Shown: positions 12,685 to 23,871, numbered from the stretch's first letter. The stretch: DNA of 64,000 nt from Candidatus Altimarinota bacterium (GCA_028691535.1 JAQUZB010000005.1:44716-108715), one strand, 5' to 3'. The notes: generated by a model not told the origin, from the letters alone. Program-made: numbers and translations.

Positions 12685-12710
12685 TAAAAAAAAGTTAGAA
12701 TATACTAACC
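12685..12710 (-). terminator. Possible short terminator upstream of uvrA
   Basis: On the minus strand, gttag/ctaac (12694-12698 with 12705-12709, 6-base loop) is followed by eight T running straight into the uvrA ATG. The stem is only 5 bp, so it is weak. It could terminate the upstream zinc-ribbon gene or attenuate uvrA. Confidence 0.35.
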
Positions 12711-12752
12711 TTTCATTTTAATTGTTTTTTTTATTAAGCAAGTTTTTTAATG

Positions 12753-13319
12753 TTATTTAGAAATAATAAAATTATTAAACTTAATATCTGTTAAAATTAA
12801 AAATACATATTTTTTTAATTTTTTATAATCAATAAATACTTTATTCCGTCTAATCTTATTATTTTTTAGTTTTATTTGTTTTTTAATACTTGATTTAAAT
12901 CTAATATTTTCAATAGTTTTTGCAAAATTATTTTCTTTTATATCATATTCTACCTCTACTTTATAAACTTCTCCATCTAATTCAAACTCTAAAATAGCTT
13001 CATTTTCTTTTATTCTTCAAAAATAATCAAAATAATAAAGTTCTTCTCATCAAAATGTTTTCAATATATGCTTTTCTCAATTTCACATCATATTTATAGA
13101 TTTTTGTAATCTTTGTTCTTCTTTATTTCTTAAATAATCATCTCAATGTCAATATCAACATGATTTATAATTTTCACATTTTCAATTTAATAAATCTCAT
13201 CCACAATTTGGACAAGGTTCTATTTCTAATATATCTTCAACAAAACCTTTAGTTTCATTGGTAAAATCTAAAGTTTCGTCTGTTCTTTTATTTACGTATG
13301 ATTTAACTTTTTCAACCAT
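12753..13319 (-). CDS. Zinc-ribbon protein, function unknown
   Basis: 188 residues. Near the N-terminus (about 35-60) is a zinc-ribbon-like cluster (CPNCG, KCENYKSC) followed by a Trp/Gly/Tyr-rich stretch and an amphipathic helix (YLRNKEEQRLQKS). The middle looks like beta strands (ELYYFDYFGRIKENEAILEFEL), and the C-terminus is very basic (KKQIKLKNNKIRRNK), which suggests nucleic acid binding. Same strand as comF and uvrA; 41 bases after comF. Not recognised as a named family. Confidence 0.65.
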
Positions 13320-13360
13320 AAAATATAATTATTTTTATTAACTATATTTTATCATATGAT

Positions 13361-14059
13361 TTAATCTGATGCAACTATTAATCAAATCACATATTTAACT
13401 CAATTATTTTTAAGTAATTTTGATATTTCATTTAATGTAGTTCAGGTAGATATTACATCATCTAAGATAATTACATTTTTATTTTTTATTTTTTCTATAA
13501 ATTTTTGATTTATTACAAAAGAATCTTTTAAATTTATTATTCTTTCTTTTTTACTAAGTTTTGACTGTTGTTTAGTATATCTTATCTTTTTAACTACATT
13601 TTTTAAATAAATTATTTTTGATTTTCATGAAAAAAATCTGGCAAATATATCTGATGAATTATATCATCTAAATATTTTTCTAGTAAAATAACTTGGAATT
13701 GATATAACTACAAAATCATTTAAATTTATAATCTTATTATTTAATAAAAATTTATCATATACAAGATCTGAAAATTCTTCAAAAATTTCTTTTTTATTAT
13801 AAAATTTAGCATCTTTTACAAGCTTGGAAATAATTTTTGATTTATAATGTTTTAAAATAATTACCTTGTCATAATATACATCTTTTTTGCATCAATCATG
13901 AACTTCAAAATTCTTAGTTTTTCATTTACATACATAACAAACAGTATTAAATTCAACCTCATAATTATAACAATTTTGACAAATAAAGTGTCACTCTTTT
14001 TTACAAGAGTAACACTTTTTAGGAGCAATTAAATCTAAAAAAAATTTAAATATCTTCAT
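13361..14059 (-). CDS. comF: ComF-family phosphoribosyltransferase-like protein
   Basis: ComF-type proteins help import or process transformed ssDNA at the inner membrane. The 232-residue product has an N-terminal four-cysteine zinc finger (CYSCKKE, CQNCY, CYVCKGK) and a C-terminal PRTase fold with the PRPP-binding motif VIILDDVISTGTTL. The protein is Lys-rich. comEC, pilB and pilC are in the same window, supporting a natural-transformation role. Start ATG at 14059, 38 bases after the leucyl aminopeptidase gene. Confidence 0.88.
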
Positions 14060-14097
14060 ATTTTTTATCTCAAATATAAGTAAATCTAGGAGAGACT

Positions 14098-15504
14098 TTA
14101 CTTTAATTCTTTAAATATTGTAGACAAACTGTCTACTCAAAATCAAGTCATTCATAGATTTGCATAACCATATGGTTCTAGTGAATTTAAAGCAGTTCCT
14201 GCAATATCTAGGTGAGTATATTTTTCTCAATTCAAGACAAAGTTAGACAAAAAAGCAGCTCACATTGTAGATCATGCATAAACTCATCTATTTAAATTTT
14301 CTAAGTCTGCAATTTTTGATTTTGTCTTTTCAATAAAATATTCATCAAATGGAAGTCTATTATATTTTTCGAAATTATTTTTAGAATAATCTAAAAATTT
14401 AGAAATCATTTCTTCATCATTTCACATAATTCATGCATATCTATAACCTAGAGCAACCATACAAGCTCAAGTTAATGTAGCTATTGTTATTATATTATTT
14501 AGTTTATAATTCTTACTAATATAACTAACTCAATCTGCTAAAACTAGTCTTCATTCTGCATCTGTATGAACAATATCAACTGTTTTTCAACAATATGAAG
14601 TTAAAATATCACTTGGTTTATATGATTCTCCTGATATATGATTTTCAGCTAAAACGATACAAGCAACTATGTTTACTTTTAAATCTGTCTCATCTAGTTG
14701 TTTCATTGTAGCAAATGTTGCTGCAGCTCAACACATATCTCATTTCATTTCATACATATGATCGCCTGGCTTAACTTGAATTCAACCAGTATCAAAAGTT
14801 ATACCTTTTCAAACTAGTCAAATTGTTGGTAATGATTTGTCTATAATCCTCTCTAATATAACCATATATGGCTTCTTAGAACTTCATTTACCAACTCACT
14901 CTAATAATCCTAGTCATTTTTTTTGTATAGCTTTAAAATCAAAAATTTTAACTTTTGTGTTTTTAAATTTAGTTTCCTTTATAATTTTTGCAAATGTTTC
15001 AGGATAAAGTTCATTTGATGGCTTAAATCACAAATCACGAGCTAAAATTATATTTTTAATTACAGAAATTCTTTGAGAAAATAATTCTTTGTTTTTTTGA
15101 TCAACTAAAAATACAATCTTATCTTTTTCTTTTTCTGTTTTATATTCTTGATATTTATATCTTGATAATAAACAATTATTTAACAAAGTATTAACGTTTT
15201 TATCACTATTTGTTAAAATTGTTAAGTTAGATGGTAATTTTGGAAATTCTGCTCATAAAAAATAATTTATATCCTTTTTACTCTCTTCAGTAAAATAAAT
15301 AATAAATATTTTTTCAAAATTTTCTTCTCAAAGATAAAATTCAAGTACTTTATTTTCTTTTTTTTCAATAGTTTCCTTTATTTTTTCAACTATTTTTTTA
15401 TTTAATTTAAGTGTTTTTAAAAGTTTTAAATCTGTAATATTCTCAATAAAAAATACTAGATTAGAATCTTTTATATCTGTAAAATTGTACTTTAATTCAA
15501 GCAT
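14098..15504 (-). CDS. pepA: Leucyl aminopeptidase (M17, PepA family)
   Basis: Cytosolic two-metal aminopeptidase releasing N-terminal residues in peptide turnover. 468 residues. Family motifs are all present: the metal/active-site region VGKGITFDTGGIQVKP, MKGDMCGAA, and the PepA signature variant HTDAEGRLVLADG (normally NTDAEGRL). The C-terminal YTHLDIAGTA is also present. The N-terminal non-catalytic domain is divergent and Lys-rich. Start ATG taken at 15504, giving MLELKYNF; the A run just downstream makes the first codons sensitive to a one-base miscount. Confidence 0.93.
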
Positions 15505-15523
15505 ATAAATATTTAAAAAATAA

Positions 15524-16159
15524 TTAAAATAATACTATATAAAATTCTTTTATTTTCAAAAATAAAAAATAAATAAGCATTAAACATCATAAAATAGATA
15601 AAAATAGTGATATATAATTTGAATATTTTTTATGAATGAAATAATTAAAAACAATACTATAAATTATTATTAATATAATATAATATGAAAATTCTACTAT
15701 AAAAAGATATAATAATGATGAAATAAATACTAGATAATTAAGTATTAATCAAAAATACCTAAGTTTTACTTTTTCATGTATAAAATACTTTAAATTTGAT
15801 ATATAATTAAAAATTAAATCTCAAAATATAAATATTATTATAAATATAAATATTATAAAATTTGGATTTAAAAAACCTAAATAAAAAGGAGTTATAAGCA
15901 AAAAATAATATAATATATACAAAATTTTATTATAAAAATTTTGCATCTTATTTTCTTTATATGATGTAAAATATATAATAAATATAAATCAAATTACTAG
16001 AAAAAATACTGATTCTATCAATAAATTTGATGACAAACTTTCTATTTTTAGATTATAAAAAGTTTCATCTCACAAAAAATTTTTTCATTTTGTTAATAGA
16101 TAAAAACTATAAAATATAAATGAAAAAATGAATGAAACAAAAAAAAGAAGTAATCTCAT
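15524..16159 (-). CDS. Polytopic membrane protein, function unknown
   Basis: 211 residues, almost entirely hydrophobic, rich in Phe/Ile/Tyr/Leu with about six predicted helices. Short basic loops contain Lys-Tyr clusters (YKENK, FIHEKVKLR, FIHKKYS). No known motif. It follows the preceding gene by 13 bases and is 19 bases upstream of pepA, so probably lies in the same unit. Extreme AT richness drives the F/I/Y/K composition. No family assigned. Confidence 0.65.
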
Positions 16160-16172
16160 TTTAATTATTAAA

Positions 16173-17549
16173 TTAAAAATTAATTACTCCAAATATAATA
16201 ATAAAAAATAAAAAAACAAAGTTTGTTATTAGAATTATAATATTTTTTGAAATTGAAATTATTATATATATTAATAAAAATATAATAAAATAAAAAATTC
16301 AATTAAAACCATAATTATTAATACTTAAAAAACTATTTAAGTTTATATATAAAATAAATGATATTGAATAGAATACTATTACTACAAATATTAATTTATT
16401 AATACCTTGAAAAAATAATAATATATTTTCAACTATTTTACCAAATCATTTTTTTATATAAGTATATGATATACTTAATCACTTTTCTTTTGCTTTTAAT
16501 AAAATAATATTTTGTTTAATTACGCTTCTACTTAAAAATAAATCATCTTTTAATTCTTTATTATAAATTAATTTTAAAAAATTTTTTAAAATTAATTTTG
16601 TATTTTCTCTATATAAGTCTTTATATTTTGATAAATATAATAGATTTTTTATATATGAGTGTGATTCTTTATCTACTCATCCTTCTTTTTTTACTTTCTT
16701 AACACTTTCAAAAAACTCTTTTATTTTATTTGTAATTAATTTAATTTGATATTGAAAATCTTTATCTTTTTCTATAAATTGATCCTTACTTCATATTTTT
16801 TTTAATAATTTGTTAGTTTCTTTTAAAAGTTCTCTATTTTCTTTATTTTTATTTTTTTCTACTTCTTCTAATTCAATTTTTCATATTTTTAAAAGTGCTA
16901 ATTCTCAAATTTCTCTAAGTTTTGATATATTTGTTGATTTTTTTAATTTTATTATTTCATTATAAATAATTTTTAACTTTTCTTTTTTTCATGAATCTAT
17001 TTGTATTAAATTAGAAGATATCATTTCTTCTAATTTAAAAATTACTTTTTCTAATAAAAAATTAACATCATCTAATTCTTTTTTAAGATAAAAATTATCT
17101 ATATTATTACTTCTTGTTTTTACATTATTAGATTTTTCATTTTTAATTTTCTCTTTTAATTCATCTATTTTGTCTTTTTTTCATGAATTATAATATAAAT
17201 TATATTCTTCTCTTAATTCCTCAATTATTTTATTTTTTTGATCTATATTTAAAATATTATCTTCTTCTGAATAAATATATTTTACATCGTATTCTAAATC
17301 TTTTCTAAGTTTAACATAAGATTTAAATATATCATTTCAAACTATTTTACCATGTTTATACTCTTCTCATTTAAATCATTCAAAAATAAAAGTATTTCAA
17401 ATTTCATTTTTATCAAAAATTTCTTGCAAACTCAAAATAGAGTATCACTCTTTGTGAACTCTTTCTCTAGCAGCAGATTCATTTTCTGCTTTAAAAACGA
17501 TATTATATTTTTTACCGTCTTTACTTACTGATATTTTGTAATTTGCCAT
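16173..17549 (-). CDS. Large coiled-coil protein with C-terminal membrane segments, function unknown
   Basis: 458 residues. An N-terminal globular segment (MANYKISVSKDGKKYNIVFKAENESAARERV) looks like a small beta domain. A long Lys/Glu/Asn-rich coiled coil (about 80-340) follows, then three or four hydrophobic helices at the C-terminus (about 375-458). The opening resembles the N-terminal piece found in GspF/PilC-like proteins (ESAARERV), but the rest does not match that family. It forms an apparent operon with a 77-residue protein upstream and the polytopic protein downstream. Could link an internal structure to the envelope; not recognised. Confidence 0.65.
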
Positions 17550-17571
17550 ATAAAATATTATTTAAAACTAA

Positions 17572-17805
17572 TTAACATGTTCAAACTGGATTTTCTAATT
17601 TAGAAAAAGCTCATTTAAAATTAAATCATTTTTTTTCTAATTCTTGATTTAAAATATTATTTAAACTAGAACATTGGTCTTCTATATCTTTTTTTTCTGC
17701 ATTATTACATAATCATTCTAATCTTGAAATTTGCATTGATTTTGTTTCAATTAATTCTGGATTTTTAATTTCAGGTATTTTTTCATGTATATCTATATTA
17801 TTCAT
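17572..17805 (-). CDS. Small hypothetical protein (77 aa)
   Basis: 77 residues, hydrophilic and helical (IPEIKNPELIETKSMQIS, then NAEKKDIEDQCSSL) with three cysteines and a conserved-looking tail (KGFNFKGAFSKLENPVGTC). Flanked by 4 and 22 bases from its neighbours on the same strand, which supports a real operon gene. No homology recognised. Confidence 0.5.
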
Positions 17806-17809
17806 ATAT

Positions 17810-18121
17810 TTATATGTTATTAATTAAAAATGAAAATGAATTTATTTCTTTTTTTCTTTCTTCTGCTTCTTTTTTTCTCATTCATGCTATAACTGTAAAA
17901 TTATTTTTCTGAATTTGATCTAATTCTTTTATTTCTATATCTTTAATAAAAATAACCAAATTATTATATATTCTATCAATTCCACTTTCATCTAAAATAT
18001 CTAAAGCTTGAATATAAAGGCTTTTTTGCTCTTCTGGAATTTGTAAATTAAAAATCATAATTTTTGTTAATTTTATTTTTTCTTTTAATTTACTTTGTTT
18101 TTTTAAATATTCAAAAATCAT
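17810..18121 (-). CDS. Small hypothetical protein (103 aa)
   Basis: 103 residues. Reading through one TGA near codon 80 adds the Lys/Glu-rich tail GMRKKEAEERKKEINSFSF. The body is helical (IPEEQKSLYIQALDILDESGIDRIYNNLVIFI), reminiscent of short helical adaptor proteins, but nothing is recognised. First gene of the 15.5-18.1 kb block; the 344-base spacer upstream should hold its promoter. Confidence 0.55.
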
Positions 18122-18465
18122 ATTTAATTATATTAATAATATATTATAATAATATTACCATATATTTATTTTAAAATCAAAAATGTGAAATACTTTATCT
18201 TTATATATTCTTTTTTATATTTAATATAATATATTATTAATATTAATAGCTAATGTTAAAATGTTAAAAGACCTCTATTAAGCCATTTATTTTTAAATTT
18301 ATTCAAATTATAATTTTAAAACAATAATTTGAATAAGAATAGAAGCCAATTTTTCTTTTATAACATTTTTTTAACAATGAATAAAAATAATTATTGACTT
18401 GTCTTTTTATAGATAAAAATTATTATTGATACATAAAATAATTTAACACTAATATTAAAATATTT
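18122..18465. other. Divergent intergenic region with a 10-bp inverted repeat
   Basis: 344 bases between divergent genes, extremely AT-rich, with no ORF that looks real. It contains a perfect inverted repeat: attcaaatta (18301-18310) and taatttgaat (18325-18334) separated by 14 bases. A repeated motif aatgttaaaa/atgttaaaag occurs just before it. TTGACT near 18395 with AT-rich hexamers downstream could be a promoter for the S41 protease gene. The inverted repeat has no T run and is better explained as an operator or cruciform than as a terminator. Confidence 0.45.
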
Positions 18466-19734
18466 ATGAATGAAAATAAAAATAAAAGAAGTTACTGACT
18501 ATTTTTTATAATTTTTTTAACAAGTTTCACTCTCTGAATTATATTTTCTCTTGAATGAGCCAAAATTCGGAATAATGTAATGTTAAAAAGTAACAATTTT
18601 ACTAGTATATACTCATCTTGAAATGATTTAAATTTAACTAAATATTGGGCAATTTATGATATAATTAAAAAAGAATATTTTGACGAAAATACTATTAATA
18701 ATGATAAACTATTAGAATCATCTATTACTTGACTTGTAAATTGATTATGAGATAAACATTCTACTTATTTTAATAAGGATGAAAATAAAAGTTTTAATGA
18801 AACACTATCTTGAGATTTTGAAGGAATTTGAGCTGTTGTTGAAGTTAATCCACTTTGAGTAGCAATTGATAGAATTATTAAATGATCTCCAGCTAAAAAG
18901 TTTGATCTAAGATCAGGAGATATAATAATTTCAGCAAATGATATTAGTTTACAATGAATGAATTTAGTAGAAGCTGTTAATAATATAAAATGACCAGCTT
19001 GAACAATTGTTAAATTAGATATATTAAGAGAATGAGAAGAAAGTTTAGTAAAAAAAGAAGTTGTAAGAGAGAAGATTAAAATTCCTTCTGTTGATTTTGA
19101 AAAATTTGATAATAATACAGGATATATTTCTATAAATATGTTTTGAGAAGAAACATCAAGAGATTTTAAAAATGCATTAAATGAATTAAAAGATACGTCT
19201 TGAATAATTATAGATTTAAGAGATAATTGAGGATGATACTTAATTAGTGCAGTTGAAATACTTAGTAATCTAATAGAAAATTGAAATATAGTAGTTGTTA
19301 CAAAATATAAAGATGAAAACATAGATGAGGTTTACAATAGTATAAATGATTGAAATATTTATGAATGAAAAATAGTTGTTTTAATAAATGAAAATTCAGC
19401 TAGTGCTTCAGAAATTACAGCCTGAGCCTTAAGGGATTATAATAAAGCAATTATTGTTTGAAAAAAATCTTATTGAAAATGATCAGTTCAAAAGCCTTTT
19501 GAATTAAATGATTGAAGTATGCTTAAATTAACTGTTGCAAAATGGTTTACTCCAAAATGAGTTAATATTGATTCAGATTGAATAATTCCAGATGTTGAAG
19601 TAAATTTTACAGAAGAAGATTATAAAAATTTGTACGATAGACAAAAAGAAGAGGCTAAAAAAATTTTAGATACTTTTATTGAAACTAAAGCCTTTAATTT
19701 AACTATTGATAATTATAAAGAACAAAATAAATAA
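18466..19734 (+). CDS. S41 family C-terminal processing peptidase (CtpA/Tsp-like)
   Basis: Periplasmic or extracytoplasmic serine protease with a PDZ substrate-binding domain. 422 residues. An N-terminal signal anchor (about 10-30) is followed by a helical segment ending DKHSTYF, then a PDZ region (GIGAVVEVNPLGVAIDRI). The protease core carries the Ser motif NENSASASEI (catalytic Ser probably 313) and YGKGSVQ with Lys 338. The 25-residue Ser-Lys spacing matches the family dyad. Many glycines, including those of the Lys motif, are TGA. Monocistronic: a long divergent spacer upstream and a strong terminator downstream. Confidence 0.92.
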
Positions 19735-19745
19735 TTTTTTAACAT

Positions 19746-19776
19746 AAAAAAGCTATAAAATATAGCTTTTTTTATT
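19746..19776 (+). terminator. Terminator of the S41 protease gene
   Basis: Stem aaaaaagctata (19746-19757) pairs with tatagctttttt (19761-19772), 3-base loop, then a T run. Confidence 0.85.
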
Positions 19777-19896
19777 TTTTTTATTATAAATTAATCATTA
19801 TTCTTAATTTTAATATTATGAATTATAAATTTACATTAAAATTAATTGTTTTTATAAAATAAATAGTATAAATTTTACTTATTTAATAATAAAAAA

Positions 19897-21132
19897 ATGT
19901 TAGAAAAAAATGATAAAGTTCTTTTTGAACTTATACAAAAAGAATCAAATAGACAAGAAACTGAAATTGAACTTATAGCATCAGAAAATTATACAAGTTT
20001 GGATGTTATGGAGGCAGCTTGAAGTATACTTACAAACAAATATAGTGAGTGATACCCTTGAAAAAGATATTATGCAGGACAAGAATATATAGATCAAATT
20101 GAAAATTTAGCAATTTCTAGATGTAAGGAGCTTTTTTGAGCAGAATATGTAAACGTTCAACCTTTAAGTTGAAGTCCAGCTAATTTAGCTGTTTATATTG
20201 CTGTTTTAAACCCAGGAGATAAGGTTTTATGATTAAGTTTAGATCAAGGTTGACATCTGAGTCATGGACATCCTTTAAACTTTTCAGGACTACTTTATGA
20301 TATTATTCCATATACTCTTGATAAAGAAACTATGTTAATTGACATGGATGAAGTTGAAAGACTAGCAATTGAAAATAAACCAAAGATGATAATTGCAGGA
20401 TTTTCTGCTTATCCTAGAAATCTTGATTGGAAAAGATTTAGAGAAATTGCTGACAAGGTTTGAGCGGTTTTAATGGCAGATATTGCACATATTGCATGAT
20501 TAGTTGCTGGAGGAGTTTTAGAAAATCCAGTTCCATATTGTGATATAGTTACTTCAACAACTCATAAAACTCTTAGATGACCAAGATGAGCTATAATTAT
20601 GAGTAAGGAAAAATTTGGTCCAGCTATAGCAAGAGCAGTATTCCCTTGAGTTCAATGATGACCACACGAACATCTTATTGCAGCTAAAGCAGTTGCATTT
20701 TTAGAAGCTTTAAAGCCAGAATTTAAAACTTATGCTGAACAAGTTGTAAAAAACGCAAAAATATTAGCAGAAGAGTTAATTAATCATAAATTTAGAGTTA
20801 TATCTGATGGAACAGATAATCATTTAATACTTATAGATGTATTTTCTAGTTTTTGAGTAACTTGAAAAGAAGCTGAATTAGCTCTTGAAAAAGTATGATT
20901 ATCAACAAATAAAAATATGGTTCCTTATGATACAAGAAAAGCTCTTGATCCAAGTTGAATTAGAATTTGAACTCCAGCAGTTACAACTAGATGAATGAAA
21001 GAATCAGAAATGAAGATTATTGCAAAAGTTTTTAAAGAAGCAATAATTAATAAAGATAATGAAGAAAAATTAAATGAATTAAAAACAGAAATATTAAATC
21101 TATGTAAAAATTTTCCAATATATAAGAAGTAA
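19897..21132 (+). CDS. glyA: Serine hydroxymethyltransferase
   Basis: PLP enzyme converting serine and tetrahydrofolate to glycine and methylene-THF, supplying one-carbon units (the formyl group used by Fmt derives from this pool). 411 residues, typical bacterial length. Motifs: IASENYTS at the N-terminus, KYSEGYPGKRYYAG, ADIAHIAGLVAGG, and the PLP-lysine motif [13 protein letters not shown] with Lys 224. Start ATG at 19897 after an A-rich stretch without a Shine-Dalgarno sequence. Ends at a perfect terminator that overlaps its stop. Confidence 0.97.
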
Positions 21133-21155
21133 GATTTATCTTACTTCTTTATTTT
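21124..21155 (+). terminator. glyA terminator overlapping the stop codon
   Basis: aagaagtaaga (21124-21134) pairs with tcttacttctt (21139-21149), 4-base loop, then a T-rich tail. The TAA stop (21130-21132) is in the left arm. Confidence 0.85.
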
Positions 21156-21171
21156 AGACAAAAAAAATAAT

Positions 21172-21226
21172 ACTGTCAATCAAAAAAACTTGATTATTTA
21201 GAGAAAAAATATACATTATAGACAGT
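21172..21226. promoter_or_regulatory. Nested inverted repeats upstream of the HTH gene (candidate operator/promoter)
   Basis: Two nested pairs flank the probable promoter: actgtc (21172-21177) with gacagt (21221-21226), and aatcaa (21178-21183) with ttgatt (21190-21195). The ttgatt could serve as a -35 box with an AT-rich -10 about 17 bases on. The ATG is 15 bases after the last repeat. Autoregulation by the encoded HTH protein is inference. Confidence 0.4.
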
Positions 21227-21240
21227 TATTTTATAAAAAT

Positions 21241-21819
21241 ATGTCCATGTACAAACACACTAGACAAGAAGCTGCAGATATGCTTTGAATATCTACTAGA
21301 AGTATAGATAGATATGTAAAAGCATGAAGATTAAGATCAAAAAAAGATTGAAAAGTAGTTTATATAAATTTATCAGATTTAGAAAATTTGATATCATGAG
21401 GTACCGTTAAACAAGAAATAATAGTTGAAAAAAAACAAGCTACAAACAATGAACAATATTTTTCATCTTCAAAAGAAGTAGATTTTCCATCTAATAACAA
21501 AAATTTATTAGATGAAGTTTATGATGATCTAAGAAATGAAATAAAAGAAAAAGATTTAATTATAAGAGAATTATCTATTAGAGTTTGAAGATCAGAAGAA
21601 ATTGCTAAAAATTCTGTTTCTTTGATAGATTTTAAAAAGTCACAATTTTTACTTGAAGAATCTAAATCAAACTTAAATCAATCAATTATTGATTTACAAG
21701 CTGAAAAAGAAACAGTAACAACTGAACTAAAATATCAAAAAACAAACAATTTAATATTATTAATTTCACTAATTGTTTTATTTGCAATTGCTGGAACAAT
21801 ATTTATGATAAAAATATAA
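21241..21819 (+). CDS. Membrane-anchored HTH (MerR/excisionase-like) DNA-binding protein
   Basis: 192 residues. The N-terminal helix-turn-helix domain (about 1-60) has the MerR/excisionase pattern: TRQEAADMLGISTRSIDRYVKAGRL, then KKDGKVVYINLSDLE forming the wing. A linker and a coiled coil (about 100-165) follow, ending in one C-terminal transmembrane helix (LILLISLIVLFAIAGTIFMI, about 169-188). This is a tail-anchored topology with the DNA-binding head in the cytoplasm. An alternative start is the ATG at 21247. It could tether DNA to the membrane or act as a membrane-bound regulator; the target is unknown. Confidence 0.75.
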
Positions 21820-21840
21820 AAATAGTTGAAAAAAGATGAA

Positions 21841-21870
21841 AAGTGCTTATTTTAAATAAGCACTTTTTTT
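21841..21870 (+). terminator. Terminator between the HTH gene and tRNA-Arg
   Basis: A perfect 24-base palindrome (21841-21864, aagtgcttattt and its complement) followed by seven T, ending exactly where the tRNA begins. Confidence 0.85.
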
Positions 21871-21945
21871 GTCCTCATAGTTCAATGGATAGAATAAGCC
21901 CCTCCTAAGGGCTAGATACTGGTTCGATTCCAGTTGGGGATACCA
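21871..21945 (+). tRNA. tRNA-Arg (anticodon CCU)
   Basis: 75 bases with an encoded CCA end. The acceptor arm GTCCTCA pairs with TGGGGAT, including terminal G-U and T-G pairs. The D arm contains AGTTCAATGGATAGA. The anticodon stem AGCCC/GGGCT holds the loop CTCCTAA, placing CCT at 34-36. The T arm carries GGTTCGATTCC. It decodes AGG. It sits between two terminators, so its own promoter or read-through from the HTH unit must supply transcription. Confidence 0.95.
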
Positions 21946-21956
21946 TAAAAAAACAA

Positions 21957-21985
21957 TAAAAACACTCTTTTAAGAGTGTTTTTAT
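21957..21985. terminator. Bidirectional terminator between tRNA-Arg and mutL
   Basis: aaaaacactctt (21958-21969) pairs with aagagtgttttt (21972-21983). There is an A run on one side and a T run on the other. The mutL TAA stop (21982-21984 on the minus strand) lies in the outer stem. Confidence 0.85.
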
Positions 21986-23814
21986 CTTTCATATTTATTT
22001 TTTAATTCTTCTAAATTTATATCAAAGACAACGGGTCTTCAATGAGGACAAGTTGCAGAATAATCGTCTACTGAGTCGTTTAGTAATTTATTCATTTCAA
22101 ATAAATTTAGTTTATTTCAAAATTTTATTGCTGATCTACAAGCAGTATATGCATAAATTTTATTTTTTACTTCAAGAAGAGTATTTGATTTATTAAAATT
22201 TTGAGATCAAATATCTTCAAGGATTCAAGAAAATATATTTTGTAGATTTTCTTTTTTTATAAAATCAGGAATTCAATTTAATATAACAATATTTCCTCAC
22301 ATAATCTCAAAATCAAATCACATATTTTCAAAAGTGTCTATATTGTCTTTTAAAATATTTACTTCTTTTGGCATTAAATTGATACTTTCTGATATAAGTA
22401 ATCATTGAGTAAGACTTTTATTGTCTCTGTTGACTAACTTCTCATAAATAATTCTTTCAGCTAATGCATGTTGATCTAGAAACTTAATTCAATTTTTTGT
22501 TTCAACAATTATGTAAGAATTATGAGCTTGTCATATTATTTTTCATAGTTTTGTATAGTGCAAATCATTAATATTTTCATTTTCTATCTCATTCTTTTGG
22601 CTTAAATTTGAGCTTAATATTGATTTAGAAAAATTAATAGCACTATTTATATTTGTTTGATTTGGATTTGTTGAAGTATCTTTATATGGTGAATATGACT
22701 TAAATTTAGTACCAGATCAAGTATAATAATTAGTTATTTTTTCACTTTCTACTTCATTATTTTGTATTTTTGTATAAGTCTGATTAGTCAAAATTGCATT
22801 TTCTTCACTATATGGATTAATTAAACTAACAGAGTTTAATTTTTCTTCTACACTATGATAAAAAGCTCTAAATATGTTTTGTTCTCAAGCAAATCTTACT
22901 TCCAATTTTCTTGGATGAACATTTACATCAACAAGAGTTGGATCAATCGATAAATTTAAAACATAAGCAGGATTCATAGAATGAGGAATAAATCTATTGT
23001 AAGCATCATTAATTGCTTTAGCAATAATATATGATTTAATTGGTCTATTATTTACAAATATATTTTGTTTATTTTTATTTGGAAAACTAACTTTTGGATC
23101 TGAAATATATCAATTTATTTGCATTCATTGCATTTCAAAATTTATTTCTATAAGATTATTTGAAAATTCTTCTCAATATATATTGTAAATTCTTGTTTTT
23201 AAGTTTTCGTCAGATTTAAAATAAAATATTTGTTTTTCGTCAGATATAAACTCAAAACCAATTTTTGGATATGAAAGTGATATTTCATATAAATAATTTA
23301 GTATATGTGCGTATTCAGTTCTTGGCTTCTTAATATAGTTTAATCTTGCTGGAGTATTGAAAAATAAGTCTTCAACTATTATTTTAGTTCAATTTTCATA
23401 GGCAATTTTTTCTATATCAGTTTTAATTCAATCAAGTATTTTTATAGTATTTCAAAAGTTTTCTACAACACTCTTACTTATAATTTGCATGTTTGATACA
23501 GATGAAATAGATGCAATTGCTTCTCATCTAAATCAAAAAGTCATTACATTGTACAAATCATCTAAATTTTTAATTTTAGAAGTAGAGTGTTTTTCTCAAA
23601 TAATTAGTAAATCATCTCTTTCTATTCAGATTCCATCATCACTTATAATTATTTTTTTTGTTCATCACTCTGTGATTTCTATCTTTATGTTTTTTGCACC
23701 AGCATCAATAGAATTTTCAAGCACTTCTTTTATCACAGAAACTGGCCTTTCAACCACTTCTCATGCAGCAATTTGATTTGATAATTTTTTATCTAGGAGA
23801 ATTATTTTTGACAC
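21982..23814 (-). CDS. mutL: DNA mismatch repair protein MutL
   Basis: GHKL ATPase coordinating mismatch repair. 610 residues. N-terminal motifs: [30 protein letters not shown], and [17 protein letters not shown] transducer domain follows ([23 protein letters not shown]), then a divergent linker. The C-terminal dimerisation domain ([14 protein letters not shown]) ends with CPHGRPVVFDI. That last motif, with the upstream DQHALAER, resembles the endonuclease-type MutL. The start is GTG at 23814; no ATG is available in frame upstream. No mutS in this window. Confidence 0.93.
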
Positions 23815-23871
23815 TTTATTTAAATTAAGTTTTATTATAATTAATTATAACTAAAAATATAAAAATATAAA

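Noticed and set aside
14098..15504. Apparent one-base frameshift at the start of the aminopeptidase gene
   Set aside because: It came from miscounting an A run near 15481. With the correct count the ATG at 15504 is in frame and gives an intact 468-residue protein.
18765..19322. 185-residue minus-strand ORF inside the S41 protease gene
   Set aside because: Antisense shadow: the plus strand carries the Ser/Lys dyad and PDZ motifs of a full protease.
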